Positions 1 through 9,633 of a stretch of 64,000 nucleotides of DNA are shown one piece after another. A model generated the notes under the pieces. It was not told the origin of the DNA and made no database searches. It was given only the letters and a program-made list of their open reading frames with translations. The stretch is from contig NZ_JAESFE010000002.1 in NCBI RefSeq assembly GCF_019646055.1, positions 62,001-126,000 on the forward strand, read 5' to 3'. Position numbers and translations under genes: made by a program. Numbering within the stretch: the stretch's first letter is position 1; each line of letters starts with the position of its first letter. The stretch is from Sodalis sp. CWE (GTDB taxonomy: Bacteria; Pseudomonadota; Gammaproteobacteria; Enterobacterales; Enterobacteriaceae).

Positions 1-182
1 TGGAAGCAGTAGAAAGAAAAATGTTAATTTTTGTTCCAAATGAATTCAAGATAAGCTGTCATCATTGGTTTGTTTTGCATGGACGCTATACTTGTAGGGC
101 CTACAAACCGCGTTGCGATTCTTGCTTAATTGAAGATTTATGTGAATATAATCAAAAAAACAATAAAAAAGATGAGTTTTAG
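1..182 (+). CDS. nth: Endonuclease III, C-terminal part (5' end outside window)
   Basis: The last 59 residues of the DNA glycosylase/AP-lyase that removes oxidised pyrimidines in base excision repair. The frame opens at base 3 after two bases of a split codon and ends at the TAG at 180-182. The tail carries the [4Fe-4S] motif Cys-X6-Cys-X2-Cys-X5-Cys (C-RAYKPR-C-DS-C-LIEDL-C), preceded by CHHWFVLHGRYTC, which matches E. coli Nth closely. The catalytic helix-hairpin-helix and Lys/Asp residues lie outside the window. In E. coli nth is the last gene of the rsx operon and lies near tyrS, as here. The cluster would be supplied by the Suf system encoded further along. Confidence 0.93.
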   Translation, partial: EAVERKMLIFVPNEFKISCHHWFVLHGRYTCRAYKPRCDSCLIEDLCEYNQKNNKKDEF

Positions 183-194
183 CAAATTTGCTAA
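179..194. repeat. 16-nt perfect palindrome over the nth stop codon
   Basis: TTAGCAAATTTGCTAA is a perfect inverted repeat whose left arm contains the nth stop codon. It is followed by T-rich sequence, so it may act as a weak terminator, but the stem is AT-rich and has no loop of its own. Confidence 0.4.
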
Positions 195-346
195 TTAATT
201 TTCTTAGATTTAAGAAGGTCAACTATTTAACGTATCAATAATACATTTTTTTATTTAAAAAATCTCACTCTGAGAGAGATGGTACATGCTTAAATCTACT
301 TTTATTGTTTTTGATTAAAGTTGGAATTTTGTCTATCTAAACCTTC

Positions 347-1627
347 TTAAACCCAATTAAGAAGACAAAAATGCTTTTTTCCACGACGTATCAGTGTATA
401 TTTTTTGTAAAGTCTATCAGATTCTTCGAATATATAATTTTCTGAGATTTGTTTTTTTTCGTTAACCGAGATAGCGTTAGACCTTATTAAGGTACGTGCT
501 TGTTTTTGTGAAGGCGCAAGCTTTGCCGCTACCAGTGCAAGCTGTAAATTCATATCGTGTTTAAGTTTAACTGTCGGTATTCCGTCTTTTGCTAGTTGAA
601 TGAAATCGTTTTCAGTTAGATCTTTTAATGTTCCTAAAAATAAACTTTTAGTAATACGCTTCGCCGTTGTCAATCCATGATCACCATGCACAATACGAGT
701 TACTTCTTCTGCAAGAAGACGTTGAGCAAATAACGGTGTATCTTTATTATAATTTTTTTGCAAAAATTCATTGATTTCATCAGGGTGAAGAAAAGTAAAA
801 AATCTTAAAAAGCGGAATACGTCACTATCAGCAACATTAACCCAAAACTGATAAAATTTATAAGGACTGGTTTTAGTTGAATCTAGCCAAATAGTATCAT
901 TTTCAGTTTTTCCAAATTTAATACCATTCGATTTGGTGATCAGAGGAATCGTTAAGCCAAAGACTTTTTTATGGCATAATCGACGCGTTAAATTAATTCC
1001 AGAAGTAATGTTTCCCCATTGATCAGAACCACCAATTTGTAGTCTCACTCCATAATATTTGTTTAAATAAGCAAAATCGTAACTCTGCAGAAGGTTGTAT
1101 GAAAATTCAGTAAATGAAATTCCTATACCATCGCGATTAAGCCGATTTTTTATTACATCTTTATTAATCATTTGGTTAACAGAAAAATGTTTACCAACCT
1201 CTCGTAAAAATGAGATAACATTTATCGATCTGAACCAATTATAATTATTGATTATCATAACGTTTTTTTTATTGCAGCTAAAATCAAAAAACGTCAATAT
1301 CTGACGCTCAATTTTTTCTGTCCATTCTTGAATAATTTCGATACTATTAGTTTTACGTTTGCCAATTTTAAAACTAGGGTCTCCAATAAGACCGGTTGCA
1401 CCTCCAATTAATATAATTGGTTGATGCCCAGATAATTGAAAACGTTTCAAACATAATAACGGCATCAAATGTCCCAAGTGCAAACTATCTGCAGTAGGAT
1501 CAAAACCACAATACAATTTAATTGGTTTAACTGCTAATCTTTCAGATAAAAGTTTTTCGTTGGAAATTTGAACAATTATCTCACGGTTTTTTAATTCTTT
1601 TATTAAATTAATTTTAGTGTTTTTCAT
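347..1627 (-). CDS. tyrS: Tyrosyl-tRNA synthetase
   Basis: Class I aminoacyl-tRNA synthetase that charges tRNA-Tyr in the cytoplasm. The protein is 426 aa (E. coli 424). The HIGH signature is HLGH at residues 50-53, just after the tyrosine pocket [13 protein letters not shown]; the KMSKS-type loop is KFGKT near residue 240. The last ~70 residues form the S4-like tRNA-binding domain, containing the run [19 protein letters not shown]. The ATG start at 1627 gives full family length. It converges with nth, 164 bases away. The E. coli neighbours pdxY and pdxH are absent. It is essential and looks intact. Confidence 0.97.
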   Translation of the reverse strand: MKNTKINLIKELKNREIIVQISNEKLLSERLAVKPIKLYCGFDPTADSLHLGHLMPLLCLKRFQLSGHQPIILIGGATGLIGDPSFKIGKRKTNSIEIIQEWTEKIERQILTFFDFSCNKKNVMIINNYNWFRSINVISFLREVGKHFSVNQMINKDVIKNRLNRDGIGISFTEFSYNLLQSYDFAYLNKYYGVRLQIGGSDQWGNITSGINLTRRLCHKKVFGLTIPLITKSNGIKFGKTENDTIWLDSTKTSPYKFYQFWVNVADSDVFRFLRFFTFLHPDEINEFLQKNYNKDTPLFAQRLLAEEVTRIVHGDHGLTTAKRITKSLFLGTLKDLTENDFIQLAKDGIPTVKLKHDMNLQLALVAAKLAPSQKQARTLIRSNAISVNEKKQISENYIFEESDRLYKKYTLIRRGKKHFCLLNWV

Positions 1628-3247
1628 TAAAAAATTACTTAATGCGAAGTTTTCAAAAAGAAAATCAAAATAAATAGTACTTATTTAAATTCTAAATTAT
1701 AGAATGGTCCTTCTAGATTTCATCTAGGATTATGATGAATATAATTAAAAAAATGCAAGCTTACACTAAATTTGATAGTAATTATTTTCAATTCAATGGA
1801 TAACTTGTCGTATAAGGAATTGTACTCCATTCAAAAACTTTTTATATTTTACACTTGTTTTTTTAGAAACTAAAAAAATAAGCTCACTTTGAGTTTAAAT
1901 TAATTCTAAATTTAGAAGTTATTTTCAATATGCAGCTTATGATGACATAATCAAATTAATACGAAATAAAAATATTAATCTGACTTTTAAAAAAGTAAAA
2001 ACGTTATAATCATTACTGTTTGACTATTTTTAGTTCTTCTTTACCAAGAAGACACATGCCAAAATTTAATAAAAAGACATAATCTGTTTAAGTGTTTTAT
2101 CAAATCAACATCTAACTTACCATTTAATTTCTATCTAAAAATCAATGTCGATACGGATAACATCAAAAATATTTTATTCTAATATTAAACAAGTAAATTT
2201 TCATAAAGAACTATTAATAATACTTTATGATAATGAAGAACTAGCTGCTACTGATTGTAGTTATTACAATTTTCTATATTCATATCAATAAAAAATTGAT
2301 AGTCTAACTTGTATATATTTTATTAGAAGTAATTTTCTATTAAAAACTAAATTAATTGATACTTAATCAAATAAAAATAAAGAACTTTAACTCAAGCAAT
2401 TTTTTATAAAAAAAGTTGTATAATTATAATTTTTATTTTCCTAATCTTTAGAGTTTATTAAAAATTAAAATTTTGATTTGGAATAACGTTACTTTTATTA
2501 TAAATAAGCAAGAGCGCCATCTTCTATTTCCAAATTATAACTTATTTTTAACTATAAAAATTTTCTAATTTTTAATGAAGTTTTAACAGTAAAAAATAAT
2601 TTCATTATGAATATCACAGATAATGTTACTTACTTCTTTTAAGAAAGAATTCATTATACTTGATTAAAATCAATTCAGTTTAATCTTTATTAATAAATAA
2701 ATTCATTAATTAAATTCTTATTTAAAGAAACTCATACACGATCCTATAAAAATTATGTGATATCAATAATTATTATTAATTGAACTACAGCTATTTAAGT
2801 AGAATATAATTAAGATCTAATTTATTTTAGTAAGTTAATTTAATTCTGTAATAAAATTGCTAGTGATAGGACAAACTTAATATTAAAAATATGTAATGTT
2901 CGCTATTCTAAATAGAATATAGATAGATTTTAAATTCAATCATTAAAAATAGTTAGATATTTTTTTATGGCTTATTATGAATAAGATCGGTAATATAATT
3001 ATTATTAAATAATAGTTTCTTTTAAGATGAAGAATTAAAAACATAATTCAAATTTTTAATTAAAAACTTTTTAAAAAGTTGTTTTAAAGCAGAAATTAAA
3101 GATTTTATTTCTAATTGATTACCTATAAGATAATGATAATTTTTCAATAAAAACAAAAAATTATTTTCTTCATAGAAGAAATTAATAAATACATTACATA
3201 AATGAACATTTATAATAATTTCATGAAAATATTTATAGAGTATAAAT
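1628..3247. other. Gene-less AT-rich spacer, 1.6 kb
   Basis: No reading frame resembling a known protein and no RNA gene seen. It lies upstream of tyrS, so the tyrS promoter should be near 1640-1720. E. coli has pdxH beside tyrS; no trace of it could be recognised. Confidence 0.6.
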
Positions 3248-3505
3248 TTACCTGTAATCTTTTGATAAGCAACCCCGTGAAGCTAAAGTTGATGAATTTA
3301 TTTTAATACAGTCGGTAGGACAAGGAGTTATGCAAAGCTTACAACCAGTACATAAACTGCTCACTACAGTATGTACTGTATGTTTACTTCCAATAATTGC
3401 ATCTACTGGACAAACTTGAGAACATTTAGCGCATCCAATACAATTGTCCTCATCTATCCATGCTACTTCAGCAGTTGAGGAAAAAAAAGTGGTCTGAATT
3501 TCCAT
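3248..3505 (-). CDS. rsxB: Truncated RsxB-like protein: stand-alone 2[4Fe-4S] ferredoxin
   Basis: An 85-aa protein that matches only the C-terminal ferredoxin half of RsxB/RnfB, the electron-transfer subunit of the Rsx (Rnf) membrane complex. Two clusters are visible: [12 protein letters not shown] and [12 protein letters not shown], each Cys-X2-Cys-X2-Cys-X3-Cys-Pro. Flanking runs ([26 protein letters not shown]) follow E. coli RsxB almost without gaps. The N-terminal membrane anchor and the first Cys-rich Fe-S domain (about 105 aa in RsxB) are missing. A TGA lies in frame seven codons upstream of the ATG, so the short form is not a start-site artefact. All eight ligand cysteines are kept, suggesting selection on a soluble ferredoxin. 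No other rsx gene is in the window. It could also be a pseudogene frozen at this stage. Confidence 0.8.
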   Translation of the reverse strand: MEIQTTFFSSTAEVAWIDEDNCIGCAKCSQVCPVDAIIGSKHTVHTVVSSLCTGCKLCITPCPTDCIKINSSTLASRGCLSKDYR

Positions 3506-4475
3506 TATATCAATTTAGCTTTTCTTCAAAAAGAAAATAAACCTGAAAAATGAGCATTTTTAAAATTATTTATTTTTCTACCACAAAGCATGTGATGTGC
3601 TTTTTAATTTAATAAATCAATAGCTTTCAAAAAAATAAAACGAAAAAAGTAATATATTGAAACTTGCTTGCTAGCAAGCAATAATTTCTTTCTAAAAGAA
3701 TTCTGATAATAATGTTTGAGCTTTAATACTTTAAATCAAAGATCCAAACTATTTTTATTATAGCAATATCATAATTAACGATTTATTATTCGGAATAATA
3801 AGCAAATAAAAAAATAATGGTTCATTGAAAATGAACACACAAGTATAAAAAATATCCTATTTGTAGTAAAATAGAATTTTTTTCTTTCTTAAAAAGAATC
3901 TCCTTAATTATTCATTGAATCGTGGCTAACTGATATACTTCATAATCTTTCTAAAAAAAATTTCTAAGAAAATTAAAAGAATTTTTTTATGCTGTATCGC
4001 TAATTAACCAAGAAATATATTTATGAATATAAAATGAAATTTAGTAGAAAAATTTCTTCGTTTTAGAACGTTTAATATTTAAAAAGTTTTCTAGAAAAAT
4101 AATTTTATTGTTTTTAAACTTTAATATAGCAATAACATTATTTATTGCATAAAGTTGATTAGTTAAAAAAAATAAAGTGAGTTGAAAAAAAATAATTAAT
4201 CTCTTTTTTTTAATTAAAAATTGAATTTGAATATATTAATTGTTGTCAACTTATTCTATTTAAATAGCAAAGAAGAAAGCGAAAGGCAGAATCGTATTCT
4301 TTATGCAGAAAAATTTTATTACATTTTTTTAAAAATTAAAAAATTTTAAATAAAGCGCAAAATATAGACGGCATTATATTTTAAATTTACTTGATTTATA
4401 TCAAATTATGTAAATTAATTACGATTAACTAACTTGTTACTTGTAAGCAACATAGGCAACAGGATAAATTTCTTT
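3506..4475. other. Gene-less spacer with two palindromes, about 1 kb
   Basis: Lies between the rsxB fragment and ribE. It is where the missing 5' half of rsxB would have been, but nothing recognisable remains. It holds the palindromes at 3664-3681 and 3882-3898; the latter has a TTCTT arm facing AAGAA and belongs to the dispersed pyrimidine/purine family. Confidence 0.55.
3664..3681. repeat. 18-nt perfect palindrome TTGCTTGCT/AGCAAGCAA
   Basis: Nine-base arms with no mismatch and no loop. A related core (CTTGCTAGCAAAG) recurs near 41388, upstream of gapA. Function unknown. Confidence 0.6.
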
Positions 4476-5093
4476 CTAAGTAAAAGTATGTGATGTCAGA
4501 ATTCTTTCTGTAGTATCAACAATTGCTTTTGTTTGCGCGTCAATCTCGATATTTACTTTATCGTTAATTTTCCTTTTTCCAAGTGTAGTACGTGATAACG
4601 TTTCAGGTATTACGTGTACAAGAAAAGAATTACTAAACACACTTCCAACAGTGAGGCTAATACCATCAACTCCGATATAACCTTTATATAAAATATATTT
4701 CATTAATGCTTGATCTGTTATAGAAAACAACATTTGGCAACATGTTTCTAAATGCAAGATCTTATTTATTTTCGCTGTACATGTAATATGTCCAGACATA
4801 AGATGACCACCAACTTCTGTTTGTAAACTAACTGCTCGTTCTATATTTACTTCATCTCCAATAGAAAGTTCCCCTAGATTAGTTAAATTAATTGTTTCCT
4901 GTATTAAATCAAAGCAGATAATATTATCTGAAATTTTAGTTACCGTTAAACAACAACCGTTATGAGCTACTGAAGCACCGACGATCAAATTCGATAGTAA
5001 CGATCTCGGAAATTTAACAAAATGCGTTTGATAATGATTTTTTTTATCAATAAAGACGATAGGTGCAATGGCCTGAACGATTCCTGTAAACAT
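4476..5093 (-). CDS. ribE: Riboflavin synthase alpha chain
   Basis: Catalyses the last step of riboflavin synthesis, dismutation of two 6,7-dimethyl-8-ribityllumazines (the gene is ribC in E. coli). The 205 aa (E. coli 213) consist of two tandem lumazine-binding barrels. The hallmark N-terminus MFTGIVQ is intact. The first barrel ends near residue 95 (VGGHLMSGHITCTAKI) and the second carries YIGVDGISLTVG and VHVIPETLSRTTLG. With ribA at 18 kb, two steps of the pathway are in this window; lumazine synthase and ribB/ribD would lie elsewhere. No FMN riboswitch is visible upstream. It stands alone between large spacers. Confidence 0.96.
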   Translation of the reverse strand: MFTGIVQAIAPIVFIDKKNHYQTHFVKFPRSLLSNLIVGASVAHNGCCLTVTKISDNIICFDLIQETINLTNLGELSIGDEVNIERAVSLQTEVGGHLMSGHITCTAKINKILHLETCCQMLFSITDQALMKYILYKGYIGVDGISLTVGSVFSNSFLVHVIPETLSRTTLGKRKINDKVNIEIDAQTKAIVDTTERILTSHTFT

Positions 5094-5903
5094 TTTATTT
5101 TATCTAAATTATTAAAATAAGAGGTAATTTCATTAACTTTTTTATATTATACATCTTATCATTTTATTTAAAAAAGTTTAAAAATACCTTTAAAGAAATT
5201 TTTTACGGATATTTTTGGTAAAAATCATATTTAAAATTTTTTAAATTCAAATAATTAAAATTATCATAACGATATGACAATCTTTTTATTCATCATTTTT
5301 AATCAAAATCGGGATTTTCCTATTTTAATTTCTCTTTTCTTTACTCAATTTTGCATTAAATCGATAGTTCTTGCGAACAAGAAACTAAACATCTATCTTA
5401 TGGGTTTATAGTATTGTTCAAAAGTATTGCTTAAATTTAAATTTATCATCTTTTTGTAGTAAAGCCTATATAAGGATTGTTTTATCTTTAATTTTTTATA
5501 AAAGTTAGTTAAGCTCACGAAAAATAAATTATTTTAATCCAATAGAATTAAAATGTGCCAAATTATATATTTATATTTCTCAATGAATAATGCTTCCCAA
5601 GCGAAATGGAATACATAATACAAATTATCAATCAAATAATAAATATTCTTAAAAATTTTACATAAGGTGTTTGTTAGCAACAAACTTTGATTGATATACG
5701 CACGAACAAAGATTAATTTAATTTTTAATGAAAATTGTCCTTGAAAAGATACATTTATCTTGCAAAAATTAACCTAGTTCATTAAAATTCTATATTGTAT
5801 TCATCCACAAAAAATTTTTATCGCTACTAAGAAATAGAAAAAATGTATTTTGCAAACAAAATTTTTATCGATCATACAATTAAGGGTAGAAATTATTGTT
5901 TTT
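5094..5903. other. Spacer between ribE and tRNA-Val, about 0.8 kb
   Basis: No gene seen; E. coli has mdtK here. It contains a hairpin with 7-bp arms at 5669-5685 (GTTTGTT, loop AGC, AACAAAC) and, at its right end, the putative tRNA promoter. Confidence 0.55.
5850..5880 (+). promoter_or_regulatory. Putative promoter of tRNA-Val
   Basis: A -10-like TACAAT (5875-5880) lies 23 bases before the tRNA. A possible -35 TTGCAA (5850-5855) is 19 bases upstream, slightly longer than ideal. Assigned by position and similarity only. Confidence 0.35.
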
Positions 5904-5977
5904 GCGTCCGTAGCTCAGTTGGTTAGAGCACCGCCTTGACGTGGCGGTGGTCAGTGGTTCGAATCCACTCGGACGCA
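5904..5977 (+). tRNA. tRNA-Val, anticodon GAC
   Basis: A full cloverleaf: acceptor GCGTCCG/CGGACGC, D stem GCTC/GAGC, anticodon stem CCGCC/GGCGG enclosing TTGACGT (anticodon GAC), T stem AGTGG/CCACT, discriminator A at 5977. The next three bases are TCA, so CCA is not encoded and must be added by tRNA nucleotidyltransferase. E. coli carries a tandem pair (valV, valW) at the corresponding place between ribC and lpp; only one copy remains here. Confidence 0.97.
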
Positions 5978-6325
5978 TCAGTCTTCTATTTTCTATTTTA
6001 AAGTAGTCCAAATTTTCAGTCAAAAAATTATAGATTTTTTATCTAAAAATTCAATTTCAGCATTACCTAATAAAGAGAAATATTGGTATTCTATTTAGTG
6101 AAGTAAATTAACTAAAAAGAATTAATTTTCCTTAAAAATTAAGTCATCCTTTAGTTTATTTTTATAAATTATATTCATAATTTATGAAATGTATATATAC
6201 GTAAGGATTTAATGTAAAACAACCTAGCAAGCTTGATTTTTATTATCAAATCATTATAAAATCATTGAAAAGGAAATTTTCTAATATAATTTTAGAAATT
6301 AATTTATTGAAGAGGTACTTAATTA
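5978..6325. other. Spacer tRNA-Val to lpp
   Basis: 348 bases with no gene; the right part is the lpp promoter and leader. Confidence 0.6.
6233..6260 (+). promoter_or_regulatory. Candidate lpp promoter
   Basis: TTGATT (6233-6238), a 16-base spacer and TATAAA (6255-6260) form a plausible sigma-70 promoter and would give a leader of about 60 bases. A second -10-like TATAAT at 6285-6290 would give a 30-base leader, nearer to that of E. coli lpp, but its upstream TTGAAA is only 14 bases away. Confidence 0.35.
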
Positions 6326-6565
6326 ATGAATCACACTAAATTAGCACTAGGAACAGTAGTAACGCTTTGCTCGATTCTGCTGATTGGTTGTTCCAATAGT
6401 TCTAAAGTTGATCAACTATTCTCTGACGTTCAGACTTTGAATGCTAAAACTGATCAAATGAATAATGATATAAATGCTCTTCGTTCAGATGTACAATCTG
6501 CCAAAGATCACGCTACTCGAGCTAATCAACGTTTGGACAACCAGGTAGCATCTTATCGAAAATAG
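6326..6565 (+). CDS. lpp: Major outer-membrane (Braun) lipoprotein
   Basis: Tethers the outer membrane to peptidoglycan. The 79-aa precursor has a lipoprotein signal peptide ending in the lipobox LIGC, with the lipidated Cys at 22. It continues with [10 protein letters not shown] and heptad repeats that form the trimeric coiled coil, and ends in YRK, whose Lys is the residue joined to peptidoglycan. Everything matches E. coli Lpp (78 aa). A ribosome-binding site GAAGAGG lies upstream of the ATG. A strong hairpin terminator follows. Retention implies an intact outer membrane and peptidoglycan with L,D-transpeptidase activity. Confidence 0.97.
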   Translation: MNHTKLALGTVVTLCSILLIGCSNSSKVDQLFSDVQTLNAKTDQMNNDINALRSDVQSAKDHATRANQRLDNQVASYRK

Positions 6566-6598
6566 AATAGAAAATAAGAAGTTTTGCTTTGCTTTTTT

Positions 6599-6637
6599 GG
6601 AAACGGGCGCGAAGTGAGTGCTCGTTTCCTTGTTTTC
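6599..6637 (+). terminator. Rho-independent terminator of lpp
   Basis: Ten-base-pair stem GGAAACGGGC (6599-6608) with GCTCGTTTCC (6620-6629), one G-T pair, an 11-base loop, then TTGTTTTC. It is the most GC-rich hairpin in the left part of the window and sits 34 bases after the lpp stop, in the convergent gap with sufE. Confidence 0.8.
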
Positions 6638-6657
6638 ATAAGTCAGTGAAAAGAAAA

Positions 6658-7077
6658 TCAACTCTGATGAGTAGAAATCATGCTGCGAATGCTTTCTACT
6701 ATAGCTCCTAATCCTTGCGAGCGAGACGGAGTTAAATGTTGCGTCAGCTTTAGTGAATCAAAAAAAGGTTTTACATTATAAGAAATGATTTCTTCTGACG
6801 TAAGATCATGATAAATGGAAAATACTATAGCGATTAATCCTTTTGTAATAGAAGCATTGCTGTCACCATATAATTTTACTTTACCATTCTTTTCTATTTT
6901 TACAACAATCCATGTCTGACTTTGGCAGCCAGATATTAAGTTTTTTGAGTTTCGCATGCTTTCTTGAAAAGGTAACAAGCATTTGCCAAGTTCTATAATA
7001 TAGAGATATTTTTCTTCCCAACTGTTGCAATGAGAAAAATTCAACAAAAGTCTTTCTTTGCTTGGTAACTGTTTCAT
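6658..7077 (-). CDS. sufE: SufE, cysteine desulfurase activator and sulfur acceptor
   Basis: Accepts persulfide from SufS and passes it to SufB in the SufBCD scaffold. The 139 aa are typical (E. coli 138). The active Cys is C51 in SGCQSQTW, the same number as in E. coli, and the C-terminal motif SRSQGLGAIVESIRSM is present. It is the last gene of the sufABCDSE operon, starting 33 bases after the sufS stop. It converges with lpp and the terminator between them. Confidence 0.96.
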   Translation of the reverse strand: MKQLPSKERLLLNFSHCNSWEEKYLYIIELGKCLLPFQESMRNSKNLISGCQSQTWIVVKIEKNGKVKLYGDSNASITKGLIAIVFSIYHDLTSEEIISYNVKPFFDSLKLTQHLTPSRSQGLGAIVESIRSMISTHQS

Positions 7078-7110
7078 TTTTATACAATTTTTTTGTGAGC
7101 TTTTTATTTA

Positions 7111-8343
7111 TTATCCTAATAACTGCTGAACTCGATTTAGACCAATTGCTAATTGATCAATATCATTATGATCAGAATACATTGCAATAGAAGCGCGACA
7201 CATATTTGTTACTTGAAAGTAGGTTATTAACGGCATAGCACAATGATGTCCAGTTCGAATAGCAATACCGCTTTGGTCAAGAAAGCTACCTACGTCATAC
7301 GCATGGTGTTTTCCTAAATTAAATGCTACAATGCCAATGCGGTTATCAGAATTACATGGTCCATATATGACCATGTTTGGAATTTGCTGCAACATTTCGA
7401 GCATATATTCCGTTATTTGTTTCTCATAAATCTGAATATTTTCTAGTCCAGTTTTTTCAATATATGTGATCGCAGATCCTAATCCCATTATTCCAGCAAT
7501 GTGTGGAGTGCCTGCTTCAAAACGCCAAGGAACTTCATTGAAGGTAGTTTCTTCAGTAAAACTTACAATACGGATCATTGAACCACCACCTTCCCATGGC
7601 GGCATGGATTCTAAAATTGCTTCTTTTGCATAGAGTATTCCAATACCGGTAGGACCGTAAATCTTATGACCTGAAAACACATAAAAATCACAATCAAGTG
7701 CTTGTACGTCTACTTTTTTGTGCGTAATGGCTTGAGCACCATCAACTAACACCATTGCATTACAGGATTTACGTATTTGGTCAATCAACTCTAGTAGAGG
7801 GTTAACAGTACCAAGTACATTAGAAGCCTGAGTAACAGCAAATAAACGAGTCCGTTCATCAATTAATGTTGGCAGTAAACTGATATTAAGTGTACCGTCT
7901 GGTAATAATGGCAAAAAACGTAAATTTAGTTTTTTTTCTTTAGCCAGGATTTGCCATGGAACAATATTAGCATGATGCTCCATTTGTGAAATAATGACAT
8001 TATCTCCTGATTTAAGATAATGTCGTCCCCAACTATTAGCTACTAAATTAATAGATTCAGTAGCTCCTTTTGTAAATACGATTTCCTTGGATGAAGTAGC
8101 ATGAATAAAATTCGCAACTTTCTGACGCACATTTTCCATATGAGCTGTAGCTGTGTTGCTTAATGTATGCACACCTCGATGTACCGTAGCATATTCTTTA
8201 CGATAAAAATCTCTTTCACGATTAATAACAACATTAGGTTTTTGCGTGCTTGATGCGTTGTCAAGATAAATTAACGGTTTTTTATTTATTTGTTGCGTTA
8301 GAATTGGGAAGTCAGATCGAATCTGAATGATAGGATAAGTCAC
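7111..8343 (-). CDS. sufS: SufS cysteine desulfurase
   Basis: PLP enzyme that takes sulfur from L-cysteine for Fe-S cluster assembly. It is 410 aa (E. coli 406). The Schiff-base Lys lies in [13 protein letters not shown] near residue 230 and the catalytic persulfide Cys is C368 in [10 protein letters not shown]. The PLP-site runs [13 protein letters not shown] and VDGAQA are intact. The start is GTG at 8343, twelve bases after the sufD stop, with a GGGAG ribosome site, and the product begins [13 protein letters not shown] like family members. It partners SufE, encoded next. Confidence 0.96.
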   Translation of the reverse strand: MTYPIIQIRSDFPILTQQINKKPLIYLDNASSTQKPNVVINRERDFYRKEYATVHRGVHTLSNTATAHMENVRQKVANFIHATSSKEIVFTKGATESINLVANSWGRHYLKSGDNVIISQMEHHANIVPWQILAKEKKLNLRFLPLLPDGTLNISLLPTLIDERTRLFAVTQASNVLGTVNPLLELIDQIRKSCNAMVLVDGAQAITHKKVDVQALDCDFYVFSGHKIYGPTGIGILYAKEAILESMPPWEGGGSMIRIVSFTEETTFNEVPWRFEAGTPHIAGIMGLGSAITYIEKTGLENIQIYEKQITEYMLEMLQQIPNMVIYGPCNSDNRIGIVAFNLGKHHAYDVGSFLDQSGIAIRTGHHCAMPLITYFQVTNMCRASIAMYSDHNDIDQLAIGLNRVQQLLG

Positions 8344-8355
8344 TCCACACTCCCG

Positions 8356-9633
8356 TTACAATACTTCAGTAATACGTGAGAGTATAATATCACGTATCTC
8401 TTTGTAAAAGACTGTTTCCGTTATTTCTTCCGCAAAAGCACGGATTATCATTTTTTGAGCATCTTTGTAGACAATTCCGCGAGAACGTAGATAAAAAACT
8501 TGCTCTTCGTCAATTTTTCCTATTGTGCTTCCATGACTACATTTTACATCATCAGCATAAATTTCTAGTTGTGGCCTAGTATTTATTTCTGATAGATGAT
8601 CAAGTAATAAATTACGATTATTCATCTGTCCATCAGATTTTGTTGCATATTGAGCTACCTTAATGAGTCCGCTAAAAACACCTTTTCCTTGGTCACGTAC
8701 AATGATTTTGTGTAATTGGCGACTTAAACAATGTTTCTTATTATGTTCAAGATAAGTGCAAATATCATTAATATTTTTTTTTGTTGAAAAAAGCAAACTG
8801 TTAATTACTAAATTGGACTTTTCTCCGTTTAGTTGAGAGCTAATCTGTTGTCGAGTAAATCCTGTATCAAGAATAAAAGTATTACTATGAACTATTGCAT
8901 TATGTTTAATAACAATATCATTGTGGCTAACGTGATAACTTGAATGATTTTCAAAAATCAGCTTCATGTGATTTAAATGAACATCACCAGATACTTCTAT
9001 ACTAGTACGTGTACCAGTAAAATGGCCTAGACTATCTGCACTAACAAAATGTTCAATGACTTGACCCTGCGAACTAGGTTCCATTTTAATATGATGGCGA
9101 TAGTTTATTGTATTTAGAGCTTCTTTATCTTCGTTTCCATAGTCAATATGTAATAAATAAAGAGGACGTTGTTCTATATTTTTTTCAGGAAGTATAATAT
9201 AGATAATTTCTCGACTTAAGCTTTCGGTCAAATGTAAAAATACTTCCGATTGAATTGGAGATGGTAAAGGTTGATGCACAGTTTCTTTATCTATTTTTAT
9301 CTGCCAAAATCCAGTATTGCTGTCGCTCAATACAGGAGAAAAAAGACCGTTAACAAAAACTATTCGATAGGAATCTAAATTCAAGCTAAAACCATCCCGA
9401 ATGTCGGGAGAAATCTCTCGATGCATTGCTGACAAAAATCTGTGCGATAGCAGTTTATCTAGGGGTGTATATTTCCAATGTTCATCTCTTCTGGTAGGCA
9501 AACCGATTTTTTTTAAATTATTCCAGTGATTATAAGCTTCTTTGGAACGTCTAATGCTTGGATCAAAAAATAAACGAGCCCATTGTTTCAGTATTTTACG
9601 TTGAGAAATTTTACTCTCCAGTAAGCCAACCAT
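8356..9633 (-). CDS. sufD: SufD, Fe-S scaffold subunit
   Basis: Beta-helix partner of SufB in the SufBC2D scaffold. With the Met at 9633 the product is 425 aa beginning MVGLLESK, which aligns with the E. coli start (MAGLPNSS); an upstream Met five residues earlier is possible. Conserved blocks include LPTRRDEHWKYTPL, TAxYRHH-like NYRHH, STQLNGE-like SSQLNGE, and the C-terminal LEIYADDVKCSHGSTIG with the conserved Cys and His. The start lies inside the 3' end of sufC (23-base overlap), an overlap also seen in E. coli, so translation is probably coupled. Confidence 0.95.
   Translation of the reverse strand: MVGLLESKISQRKILKQWARLFFDPSIRRSKEAYNHWNNLKKIGLPTRRDEHWKYTPLDKLLSHRFLSAMHREISPDIRDGFSLNLDSYRIVFVNGLFSPVLSDSNTGFWQIKIDKETVHQPLPSPIQSEVFLHLTESLSREIIYIILPEKNIEQRPLYLLHIDYGNEDKEALNTINYRHHIKMEPSSQGQVIEHFVSADSLGHFTGTRTSIEVSGDVHLNHMKLIFENHSSYHVSHNDIVIKHNAIVHSNTFILDTGFTRQQISSQLNGEKSNLVINSLLFSTKKNINDICTYLEHNKKHCLSRQLHKIIVRDQGKGVFSGLIKVAQYATKSDGQMNNRNLLLDHLSEINTRPQLEIYADDVKCSHGSTIGKIDEEQVFYLRSRGIVYKDAQKMIIRAFAEEITETVFYKEIRDIILSRITEVL

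Noticed and set aside
6599-6637. lpp terminator acting also for sufE
   Set aside because: On the minus strand the hairpin is followed by A residues, not T, so only the plus-strand direction fits.
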